DNA from: Nocardia tengchongensis
GTDB lineage: Bacteria; Actinomycetota; Actinomycetes; Mycobacteriales; Mycobacteriaceae
Assembly (NCBI RefSeq): GCF_018362975.1
Contig: NZ_CP074371.1
Location: 6,138,001 to 6,202,000, forward strand
Reading direction: 5' to 3'
Length of the DNA stretch: 64,000 nucleotides
Shown here: positions 25,802-35,897 of the stretch, in pieces
Position numbering within the stretch: position 1 is the first letter of the stretch
Layout: every line of letters begins with the position of its first letter
Made by a program: the position numbers and the translations under genes
Notes under the pieces: model-generated
What the model was told of the DNA's origin: nothing
Databases searched by the model: none
What the model saw: the letters and a program-made list of their open reading frames with translations, nothing else

Positions 25802-26905
25802 TTACGACTCGAACAGGTCCATTTGCGGTTCGCGGGGCCGCACCTCGATCGAACCGAAAACCAGGTCCGGCGGCGGCACCAGGCCCAGATGCTCCCAGGC
25901 CGCGGACGTGGCGACACGACCGCGGGGGGTGCGGGCCACCAAACCCGCTCGCACCAGGAAGGGTTCGCAGACCTCCTCGACGGTGGTCGCTTCCTCACCG
26001 ACTGCGACGGCGAGGGTGGACACACCGACCGGGCCGCCGTTGAAGCTGCGGATCAGGGCGCTCAGCACCGCGCGGTCGAGGCGGTCCAGGCCGAGCACAT
26101 CGACGTCGTAGACGGCCAGTGCGGCATGCGCGATCTCGACCGTGACCAGGCCGTCGGCCTTGACCTCCGCGTAGTCGCGCACGCGGCGCAACAGCCGGTT
26201 GGCGATACGCGGCGTGCCCCGGGAACGTCCGGCGATCTCGGCGGCGGCGTCGGATTCCAAACGCACGCCCAGGATCCGGGCCGAGCGTTCCAGGATCTGC
26301 TGCAATTCGAGGGGCTCGTAGAAGTCCATGTGCCCGGTGAATCCGAAGCGGTCACGCAGCGGACCGGTCAGCGCGCCGGAACGAGTCGTCGCGCCCACCA
26401 AGGTGAACGGCGCGATGTCGAGGGGAATCGAGGTCGCGCCGGGGCCTTTGCCGACGACCACGTCGACGCGGAAGTCCTCCATCGCCAGGTACAGCATTTC
26501 CTCGGCGGGCCGGGCCATGCGGTGGATCTCGTCGATGAACAGGACGTCGCCCTCGACCAGGTTGCTGAGCATGGCGGCCAGGTCGCCGGCGCGTTCCAGG
26601 GCGGGGCCGGAGGTGAGGCGCAGGGCGGTGCCCAGTTCACCGGCGATGATCATGGCCATCGACGTCTTGCCCAGACCCGGTGGGCCCGACAGCAACACGT
26701 GGTCGGGGGTGCCGCCGCGCATCTTCGCGCCGCGCAGCACCAGGGCCAGCTGTTCCCGCACGCGTGGCTGGCCGATGAAGTCGTCGAGCGACTTCGGGCG
26801 CAGGCTGGCCTCGATCTCGCCGTCGGACTGCAGATAGCTTGCGGTGACGCTGGATTCGGCATCGTCGAACCCGGCCTCGTCGAAGTCGTCGAAATCCTCG
26901 CTCAT
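25802..26905 (-). CDS. ruvB: Holliday junction branch migration helicase RuvB
   Basis: AAA+ motor that with RuvA drives branch migration of Holliday junctions in recombinational repair. The 367-residue protein has an acidic N-terminal extension ([15 protein letters not shown]), Walker [10 protein letters not shown] near residue 74, Walker B LFIDEIHR near 122, sensor [17 protein letters not shown] and a C-terminal winged helix with GRVAT. The length is slightly greater than in E. coli (336) because of the N-terminus. It is last in the ruvC-ruvA-ruvB operon, 6 bp after ruvA, and is closed by a strong hairpin. Confidence 0.97.
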   Translation of the reverse strand: MSEDFDDFDEAGFDDAESSVTASYLQSDGEIEASLRPKSLDDFIGQPRVREQLALVLRGAKMRGGTPDHVLLSGPPGLGKTSMAMIIAGELGTALRLTSGPALERAGDLAAMLSNLVEGDVLFIDEIHRMARPAEEMLYLAMEDFRVDVVVGKGPGATSIPLDIAPFTLVGATTRSGALTGPLRDRFGFTGHMDFYEPLELQQILERSARILGVRLESDAAAEIAGRSRGTPRIANRLLRRVRDYAEVKADGLVTVEIAHAALAVYDVDVLGLDRLDRAVLSALIRSFNGGPVGVSTLAVAVGEEATTVEEVCEPFLVRAGLVARTPRGRVATSAAWEHLGLVPPPDLVFGSIEVRPREPQMDLFES

Positions 26906-26911
26906 CAGCGG

Positions 26912-27517
26912 CTATCGATTCTTGCCCAGCAGGCCGAGCGCGGTGCGCAGCGCCTGCGAGGTGCCGATGCCGGGCTCGTCGGCGAGCACGGCGTCCACCG
27001 CACCCTCGGCTTGACGCGCCGGGAAACCCAGCCCGATGAGCGCGTCCACCACCTGATCGCGCACCGGGGTGACCATGGGCGCGGGCCCCGATCCGGGCGG
27101 ACCCGACTGCACCGGAACCAGATTCACCTTGTCGCGCAGCTCCACCACCATGCGCTCGGCGCCCCGCTTGCCGACGCCGGGCACCCGGGTCAGCGCGGCC
27201 ACGTTCGACTCCGCCAGCGCCTTGCGCAGCGCCTCGGGTTCGAGCACCGCCAGCACCGCCATGGCCAGTTTCGGGCCCACCCCCGACACGGTCTGCAACA
27301 GCCCGAACAGTTCTCGCGCCTCGGTGTCGGCGAAGCCGAACAGGGTCATCGAGTCCTCGCGCACGATCATGGTCGTGTAGAGGCGGGAATCCTCGCCGCG
27401 GGTCAGTCCGGCCAGGGTCGCCGGGGTGGCGTTGAGCCGATAGCCGACTCCCGCCGCCTCGATGACCACATGGTCGAGCCCGATCTCGAGCACTTCGCCG
27501 CGTACCGACGCGATCAC
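26912..27517 (-). CDS. ruvA: Holliday junction branch migration protein RuvA
   Basis: DNA-binding subunit that tetramerises on Holliday junctions and recruits RuvB. The 201-residue protein starts [20 protein letters not shown] (OB-fold domain I), has two helix-hairpin-helix motifs in domain II ([14 protein letters not shown] and [14 protein letters not shown]), and a C-terminal RuvB-contact domain with [21 protein letters not shown]. The start codon is a GTG at 27517 overlapping the ruvC stop (GTGA), so the genes are coupled. Confidence 0.96.
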   Translation of the reverse strand: MIASVRGEVLEIGLDHVVIEAAGVGYRLNATPATLAGLTRGEDSRLYTTMIVREDSMTLFGFADTEARELFGLLQTVSGVGPKLAMAVLAVLEPEALRKALAESNVAALTRVPGVGKRGAERMVVELRDKVNLVPVQSGPPGSGPAPMVTPVRDQVVDALIGLGFPARQAEGAVDAVLADEPGIGTSQALRTALGLLGKNR

Positions 27518-28130
27518 CGCGTTACCGCCTTCCGAATCGGAGAATCACCACGCTGGGAACCAGCGGCACGGCCGTTACCGCGTTGCTGGGCAAGCTTTTC
27601 CTCGTACAGTCGCCGTTGCCGTTGCACCATCTCCTCCGCCTTGGCCATGCGGTCCAGCATGGGGGCACGCCAGCAATGGCAGATGGCCAGGGCGAGCGCG
27701 TCGGCGGCGTCGGCGGGTTTGGGCGCGACGGCCAGCCCGAGGATACGGGTCACCATCGCGGTCACTTGCGCCTTGTCCGCCGTTCCGTTGCCGGTGACGG
27801 CCGCCTTCACCTGAGACGGGTGTGGAAGTGCACCGGGATCTTGCGCCGCGCGGCCGCGAGCGCGATCACGCCGCCCGCCTGCGCGGTGGCCATGGCGGTG
27901 CGCACATTGTTCTGGGAGAAGACCCGTTCGATGGCGACGACTTCGGGCTTGTGATTGTCCATCCAGGCTTCGGCGGCATCGGAGACCAGCAGAAGTCGTT
28001 GCGCCAGATCCATTTCCGGCGGCGTGCGCACCACGCCGACCTCCAGCATGGACACCTGCCGGCCCAGACTGCCGACCACCATGGACAGACCGCACCGGGT
28101 GAGCCCGGGGTCGACGCCCATCACCCGCAC
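27514..28130 (-). CDS. ruvC: crossover junction endodeoxyribonuclease RuvC (one frameshift)
   Basis: Holliday junction resolvase (about 205 aa after correction). The N-terminus [18 protein letters not shown] holds the first catalytic Asp; [10 protein letters not shown] holds the catalytic Glu; the C-terminal part has [19 protein letters not shown] and [15 protein letters not shown] with the last acidic residues. The two parts are in different frames: near 27818 one C of CACACC(C)CGTCT is missing, producing an early stop at 27807. Because all catalytic motifs remain on both sides, a consensus error is more likely than gene loss. GTG at 28130 has GAGAGGGG upstream. The first gene of ruvCAB. Confidence 0.92.
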
Positions 28131-28252
28131 CGAAACCCCTCTCACCGTGAACGAACAACTGTTCGAGAGTCTAACGGACCCCCGCCGCGACATTGTCCAT
28201 CGACACGGCCGGTCGGGCGCCGATTCCGGGCACTCGGCCCCACCGACAACGC

Positions 28253-28280
28253 GGGCCGCCTCCCCGAGGGAAGGCGGCCC
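28253..28280. terminator. terminator hairpin downstream of the YebC-type gene
   Basis: GGGCCGCC..CCC and GGG.AGGCGGCCC form a 12-bp stem with one bulge and a short loop, 18-45 bp beyond the YebC stop (28298) on the minus strand. No T-tract. Confidence 0.55.
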
Positions 28281-28297
28281 GGCGTCATCGGCTCGGC

Positions 28298-29053
28298 TCA
28301 GTCGTTTTCGAGCTGGGCCCCGACCTCGTCGGAGATGTCGACATTGGTGAAGACGTTCTGCACGTCGTCACTGTCCTCGAGGGCGTCGACCAGCTTGAAC
28401 ACCTTGCGCGCGGTGTCGGCGTCGACCGGGACCGACATCGACGGCTGGAAGCCGGACTCGGCGGACTCGTAGTCCATGCCCGCGGCCTGCAGGGCGGAAC
28501 GCACCGCGATCAGGTCGGTCGGCTCGGAGATGATCTCGAACGAGTCACCCAGGTCGTTGACCTCTTCGGCGCCGGCGTCGAGCACCGCCATCAGCACGTC
28601 GTCCTCGGAGAGACCGTTCTTCTCCAGATTGACGATGCCCTTGCGGTGGAACAGGTACGACACCGAACCCGGGTCGGCCATGCTGCCGCCGTTGCGGGTC
28701 ATGGCGACACGCACCTCGCCCGCGGCGCGGTTGCGGTTGTCGGTGAGGCACTCGATCAGGACGGCGACACCGTTGGGGCCGTAGCCCTCGTACATGATGG
28801 TCTGCCAGTCCGCGCCGCCCGCTTCTTCACCGCCGCCGCGCTTGCGCGCGCGCTCGATGTTGTCGTTGGGCACCGACGACTTCTTCGCCTTCTGGATGGC
28901 GTCGTACAGGGTCGGGTTGCCGTCCGGGTCACTACCACCGGTGCGGGCCGCCACCTCGATGTTCTTGATCAACTTCGCGAAGAGCTTGCCGCGCTTCGCG
29001 TCGATCCCGGCCTTCTTGTGCTTGGTGGTGGCCCATTTGGAGTGGCCGCTCAT
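28298..29053 (-). CDS. YebC/PmpR family transcriptional/translation regulator
   Basis: Conserved cytoplasmic protein of 251 aa. It begins with the family signature [25 protein letters not shown] and contains [22 protein letters not shown] and [13 protein letters not shown]. Members were described as DNA-binding regulators and, more recently, as factors that help ribosomes through proline stretches; which applies here is unknown. The same gene lies next to pdxT in M. tuberculosis (Rv2603c). It is 53 bp downstream of pdxT on the same strand. Confidence 0.95.
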   Translation of the reverse strand: MSGHSKWATTKHKKAGIDAKRGKLFAKLIKNIEVAARTGGSDPDGNPTLYDAIQKAKKSSVPNDNIERARKRGGGEEAGGADWQTIMYEGYGPNGVAVLIECLTDNRNRAAGEVRVAMTRNGGSMADPGSVSYLFHRKGIVNLEKNGLSEDDVLMAVLDAGAEEVNDLGDSFEIISEPTDLIAVRSALQAAGMDYESAESGFQPSMSVPVDADTARKVFKLVDALEDSDDVQNVFTNVDISDEVGAQLEND

Positions 29054-29106
29054 TCCCTACTTCCTCGTTTCAGGGGGCTGAATGGTTTCCGACATTCGAG
29101 CGTACG

Positions 29107-29730
29107 TCAGACACCGGCGCGCGGGCGCACCGCGGTGTCGACGAACAGCTTGTGGACCCGCAGATCCCCGGTTACCTCCGGATGGAAGGAGGTGGCGATG
29201 ACATTGCCCTGGCGCACCGCGACGATCTGCCCCGCGGCCGGACCCGAAGGCACCCGGGCCAGCACCTCGACGCCGTCACCGGCGCGTTCCACCCACGGCG
29301 CGCGGATGAAGACCGCGCGCACCGGGCCGTCGGTGATCCCGGCGAAGTCCAGATCGGTCTCGAACGAATCGACCTGCCGGCCGAAGGCATTGCGCCGCAC
29401 CGTCATATCGATACCGTGCAGGGCCTGCATGTCCGGACGGGTGTCGAGCACCTCCGACGCCAGCAGGATCATGCCGGCGCAGGAACCGTAGGCGGGCAGG
29501 CCATCACGCAGTCGCTGCCGCAGCGGCTCCAGCAGTTCGAAGACTTCCAGGAGTTTGCTGATGGTGGTGGATTCGCCACCGGGGATGACCAGTCCGTCGA
29601 CGGCGGCGAGCTCGGATTCCCGGCGCACCGGGACCGCCTGCGCACCACAGGCCTCGAGAGCGTGCAGGTGTTCGCGCACATCGCCCTGCAGGGCCAGCAC
29701 ACCAATCGTCGGTTTCACGCCGTCGAGCAT
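29107..29730 (-). CDS. pdxT: pyridoxal 5'-phosphate synthase glutaminase subunit PdxT
   Basis: Class I glutaminase that supplies ammonia to PdxS for de novo PLP synthesis. The 207-residue protein has [13 protein letters not shown], the oxyanion-hole region VIPGGESTT, the nucleophile in [12 protein letters not shown] and the catalytic His-Glu in [10 protein letters not shown]. The ATG at 29730 is used; a GTG a few codons on (29718) is possible because the upstream ribosome site is weak. Unlike many bacteria, pdxS is not adjacent but about 17 kb away at 46629; in M. tuberculosis only tesB2 lies between them. Confidence 0.95.
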   Translation of the reverse strand: MLDGVKPTIGVLALQGDVREHLHALEACGAQAVPVRRESELAAVDGLVIPGGESTTISKLLEVFELLEPLRQRLRDGLPAYGSCAGMILLASEVLDTRPDMQALHGIDMTVRRNAFGRQVDSFETDLDFAGITDGPVRAVFIRAPWVERAGDGVEVLARVPSGPAAGQIVAVRQGNVIATSFHPEVTGDLRVHKLFVDTAVRPRAGV

Positions 29731-29824
29731 ACGTTTGCCGGGGTGTGTGGCCCTGCTCACCCAGGGCGTCAGGGAAACGTTAGGAGGGGTGTCCACAAGG
29801 TCGTTTCGGTGAACACTGCCCGAT

Positions 29825-31630
29825 GTGACTGATTTGCTTCCGCAAACCTCGCCCGGGCCGCGTGGCGGAGTCGACGCGCCGCCCCCGCGGCACGGGCTGA
29901 CCGTCGCGACCGGGCTGGCCGGACTCTCCCTGGACGCCATGGCCTCGGTCGCCTACGGCCCCGAGGCGATCGTGCTGGTCCTGGCCGCCGCCGGTGCGGT
30001 CGGCCTGGGCTTCACACTGCCGGTGACGCTGGCGATCGTGGTGCTGCTGGCCGTCCTGATCGCGTCCTACCGGCAGGTCATCGCCGCCTTCCCGAACGGC
30101 GGCGGGGCATACGCGGTGGCCAAGGCCCGGCTCGGGCGGCGGACCAGTCTGGTGGCGGCGGCTTCGCTGATCGTGGATTACGTCCTCAATGTCGCCGTCT
30201 CCATCGCCGCGGGCGTGGCGGCGCTGACCTCCGCGTTCCCGCAGCTGTTCCCGTACACGATGTGGATCTGCCTGGCGGTGCTGGCCGGGATCACCGTGCT
30301 CAACCTCTACGGCATCCGCGAAAGCGCCCGCGCCTTCATGGCGCCCACCATCGTGTTCGTGCTCGGCATTCTCACCGTGATCGTCGCGGGTCTGCTGCGG
30401 TCGGAACCGGCCACCGTGGCCACCGGCGCGGCGGTCGCCGAGAACGCGCGCACCATCGGAATCCTGTTGCTGCTCAAGGCCTTCTCCAGCGGATGCGCGG
30501 CGCTGACCGGCGTCGAGGCGATCGCCAACGCGGTGCCCAGCTTCGCGCAGCCGAAGGTCAAGCGCGCACAGCGGGCCGAGGTGGCGCTGGGTGTGCTGCT
30601 GGGCGTCATGCTCATCGGATTGGCCACTCTGATCGGCAAATTCGCCATCCACCCGATCGAGGGCACCACGGTCCTGTCACAGCTGACCGAGGCCGCGCTC
30701 GGCCACGGCATCGCCTACTACATCGTCCAATTCGCGACGGTCATCCTGCTGGCCCTGGCCGCCAACACCTCCTACGGCGGCCTGCCGACCCTGACCAAGA
30801 TCCTGGCCGACGACAACTGCCTGCCGCACCGGTTCGCGGTGAGCTCGCAGCGGCAGGTGTATCGCTTCGGCGTGGTCACGCTGGGGATCTCGGCGGCGGT
30901 ACTGCTGGCCGCGTCCGGCGGCGATATGAACGCCCTGGTGCCGCTGTTCGCGATCGGCGTGTTCGTGGGCTTCACCATCGCCCAGGTCGGCATGGTCCGG
31001 CATTGGCTGGCTGCGCGCACCCCCGGCTGGCAGTGGCGGGCGGCGTTGAACGGATTCGGCGCGGTGCTCACTTTCGTGGCGCTGATCGTCACCACCGCAA
31101 TGAAATTCACCGAGGGCGCCTGGCTGATCGTGGTGGTGCTGCCGCTGCTGGTCGCGGCGATGGAGCGAATCCGCACCGTATACACCCGCATCGACGGCTG
31201 CCGGGGCGCGGGCTGCGTGCCCGCCGTGCCCAAGGCCACCGAGACCGCCATCGTGGTCCCGGTGTCGGAGGTGTCCGAACTCAGCCGCGAGGCGCTCTCG
31301 GCGGCTATGTCACTGGGCCGGGACGTGATCGCGGTGCACGTGTGCCTGCCGGGCGAGAACATCACGGTCTTCACCAAGGAATGGGAGACCTGGCATCCGG
31401 ACGTGCGCCTGGTCCTGCTCGAGGACGGCGACGCGACCGTGGGCGGTCCGGTCGCGCGCTATGTCGCCGACAACTTCCCCGGCCGCCGCAAGGTGGTGGT
31501 GATCGCCGAGATCGAGCCGCCCGCCGGCTGGAATCACGTGCTGCCCAGCCATCGCAGTGACGAGCTGGAACGGGTGCTGCGCAAGATGAACGACACCGTG
31601 GTGTGTCACCTGCGGGTACAGACCGCCTGA
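29825..31630 (+). CDS. KimA-like potassium / amino-acid-polyamine-organocation transporter
   Basis: Membrane transporter of 601 aa: about twelve hydrophobic segments (residues 25-455) and a soluble C-terminal domain of roughly 130 residues with a USP-like pattern ([28 protein letters not shown]). The start of the membrane part, [22 protein letters not shown], closely resembles B. subtilis KimA (YdaO), a proton-coupled high-affinity potassium importer of similar length, and [20 protein letters not shown] also fits. I infer a K+ importer; a general amino-acid permease is the alternative. It starts at a GTG (29825), divergent from pdxT with a 94-bp gap, and is closed by a strong hairpin. Confidence 0.75.
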   Translation: MTDLLPQTSPGPRGGVDAPPPRHGLTVATGLAGLSLDAMASVAYGPEAIVLVLAAAGAVGLGFTLPVTLAIVVLLAVLIASYRQVIAAFPNGGGAYAVAKARLGRRTSLVAAASLIVDYVLNVAVSIAAGVAALTSAFPQLFPYTMWICLAVLAGITVLNLYGIRESARAFMAPTIVFVLGILTVIVAGLLRSEPATVATGAAVAENARTIGILLLLKAFSSGCAALTGVEAIANAVPSFAQPKVKRAQRAEVALGVLLGVMLIGLATLIGKFAIHPIEGTTVLSQLTEAALGHGIAYYIVQFATVILLALAANTSYGGLPTLTKILADDNCLPHRFAVSSQRQVYRFGVVTLGISAAVLLAASGGDMNALVPLFAIGVFVGFTIAQVGMVRHWLAARTPGWQWRAALNGFGAVLTFVALIVTTAMKFTEGAWLIVVVLPLLVAAMERIRTVYTRIDGCRGAGCVPAVPKATETAIVVPVSEVSELSREALSAAMSLGRDVIAVHVCLPGENITVFTKEWETWHPDVRLVLLEDGDATVGGPVARYVADNFPGRRKVVVIAEIEPPAGWNHVLPSHRSDELERVLRKMNDTVVCHLRVQTA

Positions 31631-31642
31631 CCCTCGAAACCA

Positions 31643-31678
31643 CGAGCGCGCCGCCGGAATCCACCGGCGGCGCGCTCG
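31643..31678. terminator. bidirectional terminator hairpin between KimA-like gene and tesB
   Basis: CGAGCGCGCCGCCGG (31643-31657) pairs perfectly with CCGGCGGCGCGCTCG (31664-31678) around a six-base loop, followed by ATTCGTTT. The two neighbouring genes converge on it. Confidence 0.8.
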
Positions 31679-31691
31679 ATTCGTTTGCGGC

Positions 31692-32543
31692 TCAGGCGGT
31701 TCCGGGCGGGTACGACCCCGCCTCCGGGTCGCGCAGGGTACGGATCAGGCCCTCCTGCATGACCACCGCCACCAGTTCCCCGGCCTGATTCCAGATCCGC
31801 CCGCCGGTCAGCGCGCGGCCCGCGCCCGCCGAGGGCGACTGCTGGTCGTAGAGCAGCCAGTCGTCGGCGCGGAACGGGCGCAGGAACCACATGGCGTGGT
31901 CGAGCGAGGCGTTCTGGGTGGGCTCGTCGGCGTGGATGACCTTGGAGGAGCCGAGCAGGGTCATATCGCTCATGTAGGCGAGCGTGCAGACGTGGAACAG
32001 CGGGTCGTCGGGCAGCGCGTGCCGGTAGCGGAACCACACCTGCTGCTGGGCGGCCAGGCCGCCGCGGCGGTCCACCTCGTCCTGCGGGATAGTGCGAATG
32101 TCCCAGTGCTCCCATTCACGCATGGCCCACAGCCGTTCCGGGCTCATGGATTCCTTGGCGTCGGGCAGCTCCAGCGGCGGCCGCACGGTTGGCATCTCGT
32201 CCTGATGCTCCGGCCCGTCGTCACCGACATGGAAGGAGGCCGACATGGTGAAGATGGCCTCGCCGTTCTGCACCCCCGTCACCCGGCGGGTGCAGAAGGA
32301 CCGGCCCTCCCGGATGCGTTCCACCATGTAGACGGTGGGCCGCTCCGGATTGCCCGGCCGCAGGAAGTACCCGTGCAGCGAATGCACCTGATAGCACGGA
32401 TCCACCGTGCGCACCGCCGCCACCAGCGCCTGTCCGGCCACCTGCCCGCCGAATGTGCGGGGCAGCTGCGTCTTGGTGGACGCGCCGCGGAAGATATCGC
32501 GTTCGAGTTGCTCGATTTCGAGCGCCTCTTCGATCGTCGCCAT
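31692..32543 (-). CDS. tesB: acyl-CoA thioesterase II (TesB type)
   Basis: Cytoplasmic double-hotdog thioesterase of 283 aa that hydrolyses fatty acyl-CoA to free acid and CoA. Typical features: LEQ-like start IEQLERDIFRG, RTFGGQVAGQALVAA, VHSLHGYFLRPGNP, and in the C-terminal half SLDHAMWFLRPFRADDWLLYDQ with the catalytic Asp region, then GRIWNQAGELVAVVMQEGL. In M. tuberculosis the equivalent tesB2 (Rv2605c) lies next to pdxT; here the KimA-like gene separates them. Confidence 0.93.
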   Translation of the reverse strand: MATIEEALEIEQLERDIFRGASTKTQLPRTFGGQVAGQALVAAVRTVDPCYQVHSLHGYFLRPGNPERPTVYMVERIREGRSFCTRRVTGVQNGEAIFTMSASFHVGDDGPEHQDEMPTVRPPLELPDAKESMSPERLWAMREWEHWDIRTIPQDEVDRRGGLAAQQQVWFRYRHALPDDPLFHVCTLAYMSDMTLLGSSKVIHADEPTQNASLDHAMWFLRPFRADDWLLYDQQSPSAGAGRALTGGRIWNQAGELVAVVMQEGLIRTLRDPEAGSYPPGTA

Positions 32544-32632
32544 GCACCCGTCCCTTCACGTGTGTCCCGCTCAGGCTAACAACCTGGCTAATCTATCGAC
32601 TGCGCCACGATCGTTTTGTGTATGATAGTTTC

Positions 32633-33654
32633 ATGTCTTGGAAACGACGGCTCCTGATCGCCTCGAGTTGCGTTGCCGCCCTGGTCGTGTCGGCGGGCGG
32701 ATGGGTGATCACGCAGCACGATTTCGACATTCGTGAGCAGCGGGTCGCCATCACCGGGGCATGCAACCCCTGCAGGGCACCCTGGCGCTGCCGAAGCAGG
32801 GCGACGGCCCGTTCGGACTCGTCGTCTTCGTCCACGGGGACGGGGCGGCGACCGCCGACCGTGACGAGTTCTACCGGCCGATCTGGGAGAGCTTCGCCGC
32901 CGCCGGGTACGCGTCGCTGTCCTGGGACAAGCCGGGAGTCGCCGGGGCACAAGGCAATTGGCTGGACCAGACCATGCACGATCGGGCCGTCGAGACCGAG
33001 GCGGCGATCGCGTGGGCGCGCGGACGGTCCGAGATCGACGCGGGCCGGATCGGCCTGTGGGGCATCAGCCAGGCCGGGTGGGTGATGCCCGAGGTGGCGG
33101 TCCGGCATCCGGAGCTGCGGTTCATGATCGCGGTCGGCACGGCGGTCGACTGGATCAGGCAGGGCGAGTACAACCTGCGCGCCGAACTGCGCGAGCGGCA
33201 CGCCACCGACGACGAGCTGTCCGCGCAGCTGCGGCGGCGCGAAGCCGACCTTGCCCTGTTGCGCGAGGGCGCGAGCTACGACCGATACCGGGCGACCACC
33301 ACCGATTCCCCGCCCATGTCGGAGGATCGCTGGCGGTTCGTGAGCAAGAACTACCAGTCCGATATCACTGAAATCCTTCCGCAACTCGAGGTTCCGACCT
33401 TGCTGCTGCTCGGCGAGCGTGACCTCAATGTCGATGTCGCCGAAACCGCGCGCGTATACCGCCAATCGGTGCCCGCGAATCTGCTGACCGTCAAGACCTT
33501 CCCCGACGCCTCGCACAACATCGTGAAGTTCGACCTCGACAAACCCGACGGCCTGCGACCAATGCTCGTCGCGCTGTTCGCACCCCGATCCCTCTACGCC
33601 CCGGGCTATCTCGACACACTGCGCGAGTACGTCGCCCATCCCCCGAACCACTGA
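32633..33654 (+). CDS. secreted or membrane-anchored alpha/beta hydrolase (one frameshift)
   Basis: Alpha/beta-hydrolase (about 340 aa after correction) with an N-terminal hydrophobic anchor (LLIASSCVAALVVSAGGWVI). The hydrolase part has FVHGDG as the oxyanion strand, GLWGISQAGWV as the nucleophile elbow (G-I-S-Q-A), LLLLGERDLNVDV with the acid and DASHNIV with the His. One G of the run at 32756-32759 appears missing; upstream the frame reads REQRVAITG, and the rest resumes as MQPLQGTLALPKQG. The ATG at 32633 is just after an AT-rich TGTATGATAG promoter region. It is followed at 21 bp by a dehydrogenase-like gene and then a PaaX-type regulator, probably one unit. Substrate unknown. Confidence 0.8.
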
Positions 33655-33675
33655 TTCGCACCACAGGAGAACCCC

Positions 33676-34875
33676 ATGAAAGTCCTCGCATTGGGCGCCG
33701 CGGGCGCGATGGGCGCGGCCGCCGTCGAGACCGCCACCCACCTGCTGGGCGTCGAGGGCATCGTGATCGCCGACCGCGACGGCCGGGCCGCCGAGACGGT
33801 GGCCCGGCGCTTCGCCGCCGCGCCGATACCGGTGACCGCGCGCCCGCTCGACGTCACCGACGCCCCCGCACTGCGCGACGCGCTCTCGAGCGTCGACCTG
33901 GTGCTCAACACCGTCGGCCCCTACTACCGATTCGGCCGCACCGTGCTGGAGGCCGCCATCGACACCGGCACGCACTATCTCGACATCTGCGACGACTGGG
34001 AGCCGACGCTCGACATGCTCGGCCTCGATGACGCGGCACGGGCGGCCGGGGTGTGCGCGATCGTGGGGATGGGCGCCAGTCCCGGGATCAGCAATCTGCT
34101 GGCGGCGCTCGCGGCCGCCGAGCTCGACACCGTCCACGACGCGTATACCGCGTGGCCGGTGGATGTTCCGGGCGCGGGCGAAGACGAGTCTCTGCTCACC
34201 GACGGGCAGCCGACCGCCGCGGCCGTGCATTGGATGCAGCAGAGCAGCGGCACCATCTCGGCGGTCGCGGCGGGCCGGCTGGTCTCCCAGCGCCCCCTGC
34301 GCCCGGTCGAGCTCACCTTGCCCGGCGGCCGGCACGGCACCGCCTACACCGTCGGCCATCCCGAGCCGATCACCTTGCAGCGCAGCCTGAAACCGATCGG
34401 CGACGCCGCCAATCTGATGGTGGTGACGCCGACGACACTGGCCTATCTGGAAGTGCTGCGCCGCGATATCGACGCGGGCGCCCTCACCAACGAGGCCGCC
34501 GCACGGGAGCTGACACGCCCGACCTTGGGACGGATCGCCCGCTCGGTGCCGACGGCCCTGCGTACCCGCGGGCCCGGGAATCTGCCGCCGTTCTTCGCCG
34601 CCCTGTCGGGCCGGCGCGCGGGCCGCGACCATCGGGTGCTGGCGCACCTGGACCCGTCGATCGCCGGTGGCATCGATAAACTGTTCGGCGATATGGCGCG
34701 GGCGACCGGGATTCCCTTGGCACTGGGCATGTCCCAGGTCATCGACGGCCGCGCCCGCCGGCCGGGGGTGCATCCACCGGAGTCCGTCATCGACGCGCCG
34801 AGCTTCTTCACGGATCTGGGCCGCGAGTTCGGCGGCGGCTCACCGGTCGTCATCGAACAGGAACCGGTCGGGTAG
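33676..34875 (+). CDS. saccharopine dehydrogenase-like NAD(P)-binding protein
   Basis: A 399-residue protein of the saccharopine dehydrogenase superfamily. It begins MKVLALGAAGAMGAAAVETA, a Rossmann dinucleotide-binding motif, followed by IADRDGRAAETV, VDLVLNTVGPYYRFG and YLDICDDWEPT, all typical of the N-terminal domain. The C-terminal half is the family substrate domain, ending before a short tail. Members range from true lysine-pathway enzymes to uncharacterised oxidoreductases; nothing here points to lysine metabolism. It lies between the hydrolase and the PaaX-type regulator, with CAGGAGA as a good ribosome site. Confidence 0.85.
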   Translation: MKVLALGAAGAMGAAAVETATHLLGVEGIVIADRDGRAAETVARRFAAAPIPVTARPLDVTDAPALRDALSSVDLVLNTVGPYYRFGRTVLEAAIDTGTHYLDICDDWEPTLDMLGLDDAARAAGVCAIVGMGASPGISNLLAALAAAELDTVHDAYTAWPVDVPGAGEDESLLTDGQPTAAAVHWMQQSSGTISAVAAGRLVSQRPLRPVELTLPGGRHGTAYTVGHPEPITLQRSLKPIGDAANLMVVTPTTLAYLEVLRRDIDAGALTNEAAARELTRPTLGRIARSVPTALRTRGPGNLPPFFAALSGRRAGRDHRVLAHLDPSIAGGIDKLFGDMARATGIPLALGMSQVIDGRARRPGVHPPESVIDAPSFFTDLGREFGGGSPVVIEQEPVG

Positions 34876-34893
34876 CGCAGTGAGGAGTACACC

Positions 34894-35787
34894 GTGGACG
34901 ATCTGATTCCGGCCACCGAGATTCCGACCCGGACGTTGGTGGAGAGCATGATCCGCGAGGACGCCACCATCGACGCCGGCGAGCTCTACGACGTCGCGGC
35001 CGCCCTCGGCATGACCGATCAGCAGGTGCGGTTGTGCATCAAAAGGGTCGTCGCCGAAGGGCTGTTCACGCACGAGGGCCGCGGCCGCAAGGCGGTCCTG
35101 CGCGCCACCGAGGACACCCGCGCGGCGCTCGCCCCCGAACTCGACTACCTGCGGTTGATGTACGCCCAGGATCGTCGGCAGGTGAGCTGGGACGGGACCT
35201 GGCATCTCGCGGCGTTCGCGGTGCCCGAAACCGACCGGACCGCACGGGATGCCATGCGGAACACCCTGGTCGAACTCGGCGGCGCACCCATCCAAGGCGG
35301 GCTGTACGTGTCGGCGCACCCGTGGGAGGAGCGAATCAGCGCGGCGGCAAGCGAATTCGGGATCGCCGGGAACCTCACCACGCTCCACACCGGCGATCTG
35401 GCCGTCGGAGGTTTCACCGAGGCACGAGAGCTCGCGGCGCACCTGTGGCCGCTGGACCGGCTCGCGGCCGGGCACGAACGCTTGCTCGGGATCGCCGAGC
35501 ACGTGCGGTCGGCATTACCGGCGGCCGATGCGACGGAACGGATCACGCTCGCCATCACCCTGGTGGCCGAATTCGACCGCGCCCACGACCCGGACCCGCT
35601 GCTACCGCCCGAGCTGCTCCCCCAACCGTGGGCCGGCGCCGCCGCACGCGCGGTGGTCGCCGAATGCTGGGCGGCGCTGGACGCCACTCCCCTGCCGCCG
35701 ATCCGACTGTTCCGCTGGTACGCGGAGGCGGTCGCCGAAATCACCACCGGGGATCAGACCGAACACCGTCTTCCTGCCACGCCGTGA
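34894..35787 (+). CDS. PaaX-family transcriptional regulator
   Basis: A 297-residue regulator with PaaX-type architecture: an N-terminal winged HTH (ELYDVAAALGMTDQQVRLCIKRVVAEGLF), a middle domain with WDGTWHLAAFAVPETDRTARD and the C-terminal domain with PELLPQPWAG. Family members repress phenylacetate or other aromatic degradation genes and bind acyl-CoA ligands. GTG at 34894 has GAGGAG upstream. It is 18 bp after the dehydrogenase-like gene, suggesting that it regulates its own three-gene unit. Confidence 0.85.
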   Translation: MDDLIPATEIPTRTLVESMIREDATIDAGELYDVAAALGMTDQQVRLCIKRVVAEGLFTHEGRGRKAVLRATEDTRAALAPELDYLRLMYAQDRRQVSWDGTWHLAAFAVPETDRTARDAMRNTLVELGGAPIQGGLYVSAHPWEERISAAASEFGIAGNLTTLHTGDLAVGGFTEARELAAHLWPLDRLAAGHERLLGIAEHVRSALPAADATERITLAITLVAEFDRAHDPDPLLPPELLPQPWAGAAARAVVAECWAALDATPLPPIRLFRWYAEAVAEITTGDQTEHRLPATP

Positions 35788-35897
35788 CCGTGGTCCGAAA
35801 GCCGGAAAATCCCTACGGTTTCCATACGCTCACTGGTGGCAGCATGTGCTGACGGGCTTACGCCCGATGAGGGACATCGCTGCTAGGGGGTAGGCCA

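Noticed and set aside
29731..29824. c-di-AMP (ydaO-type) riboswitch upstream of the KimA-like gene
   Set aside because: The divergent gap is only 94 bp and shows none of the expected conserved segments; too short for that riboswitch.
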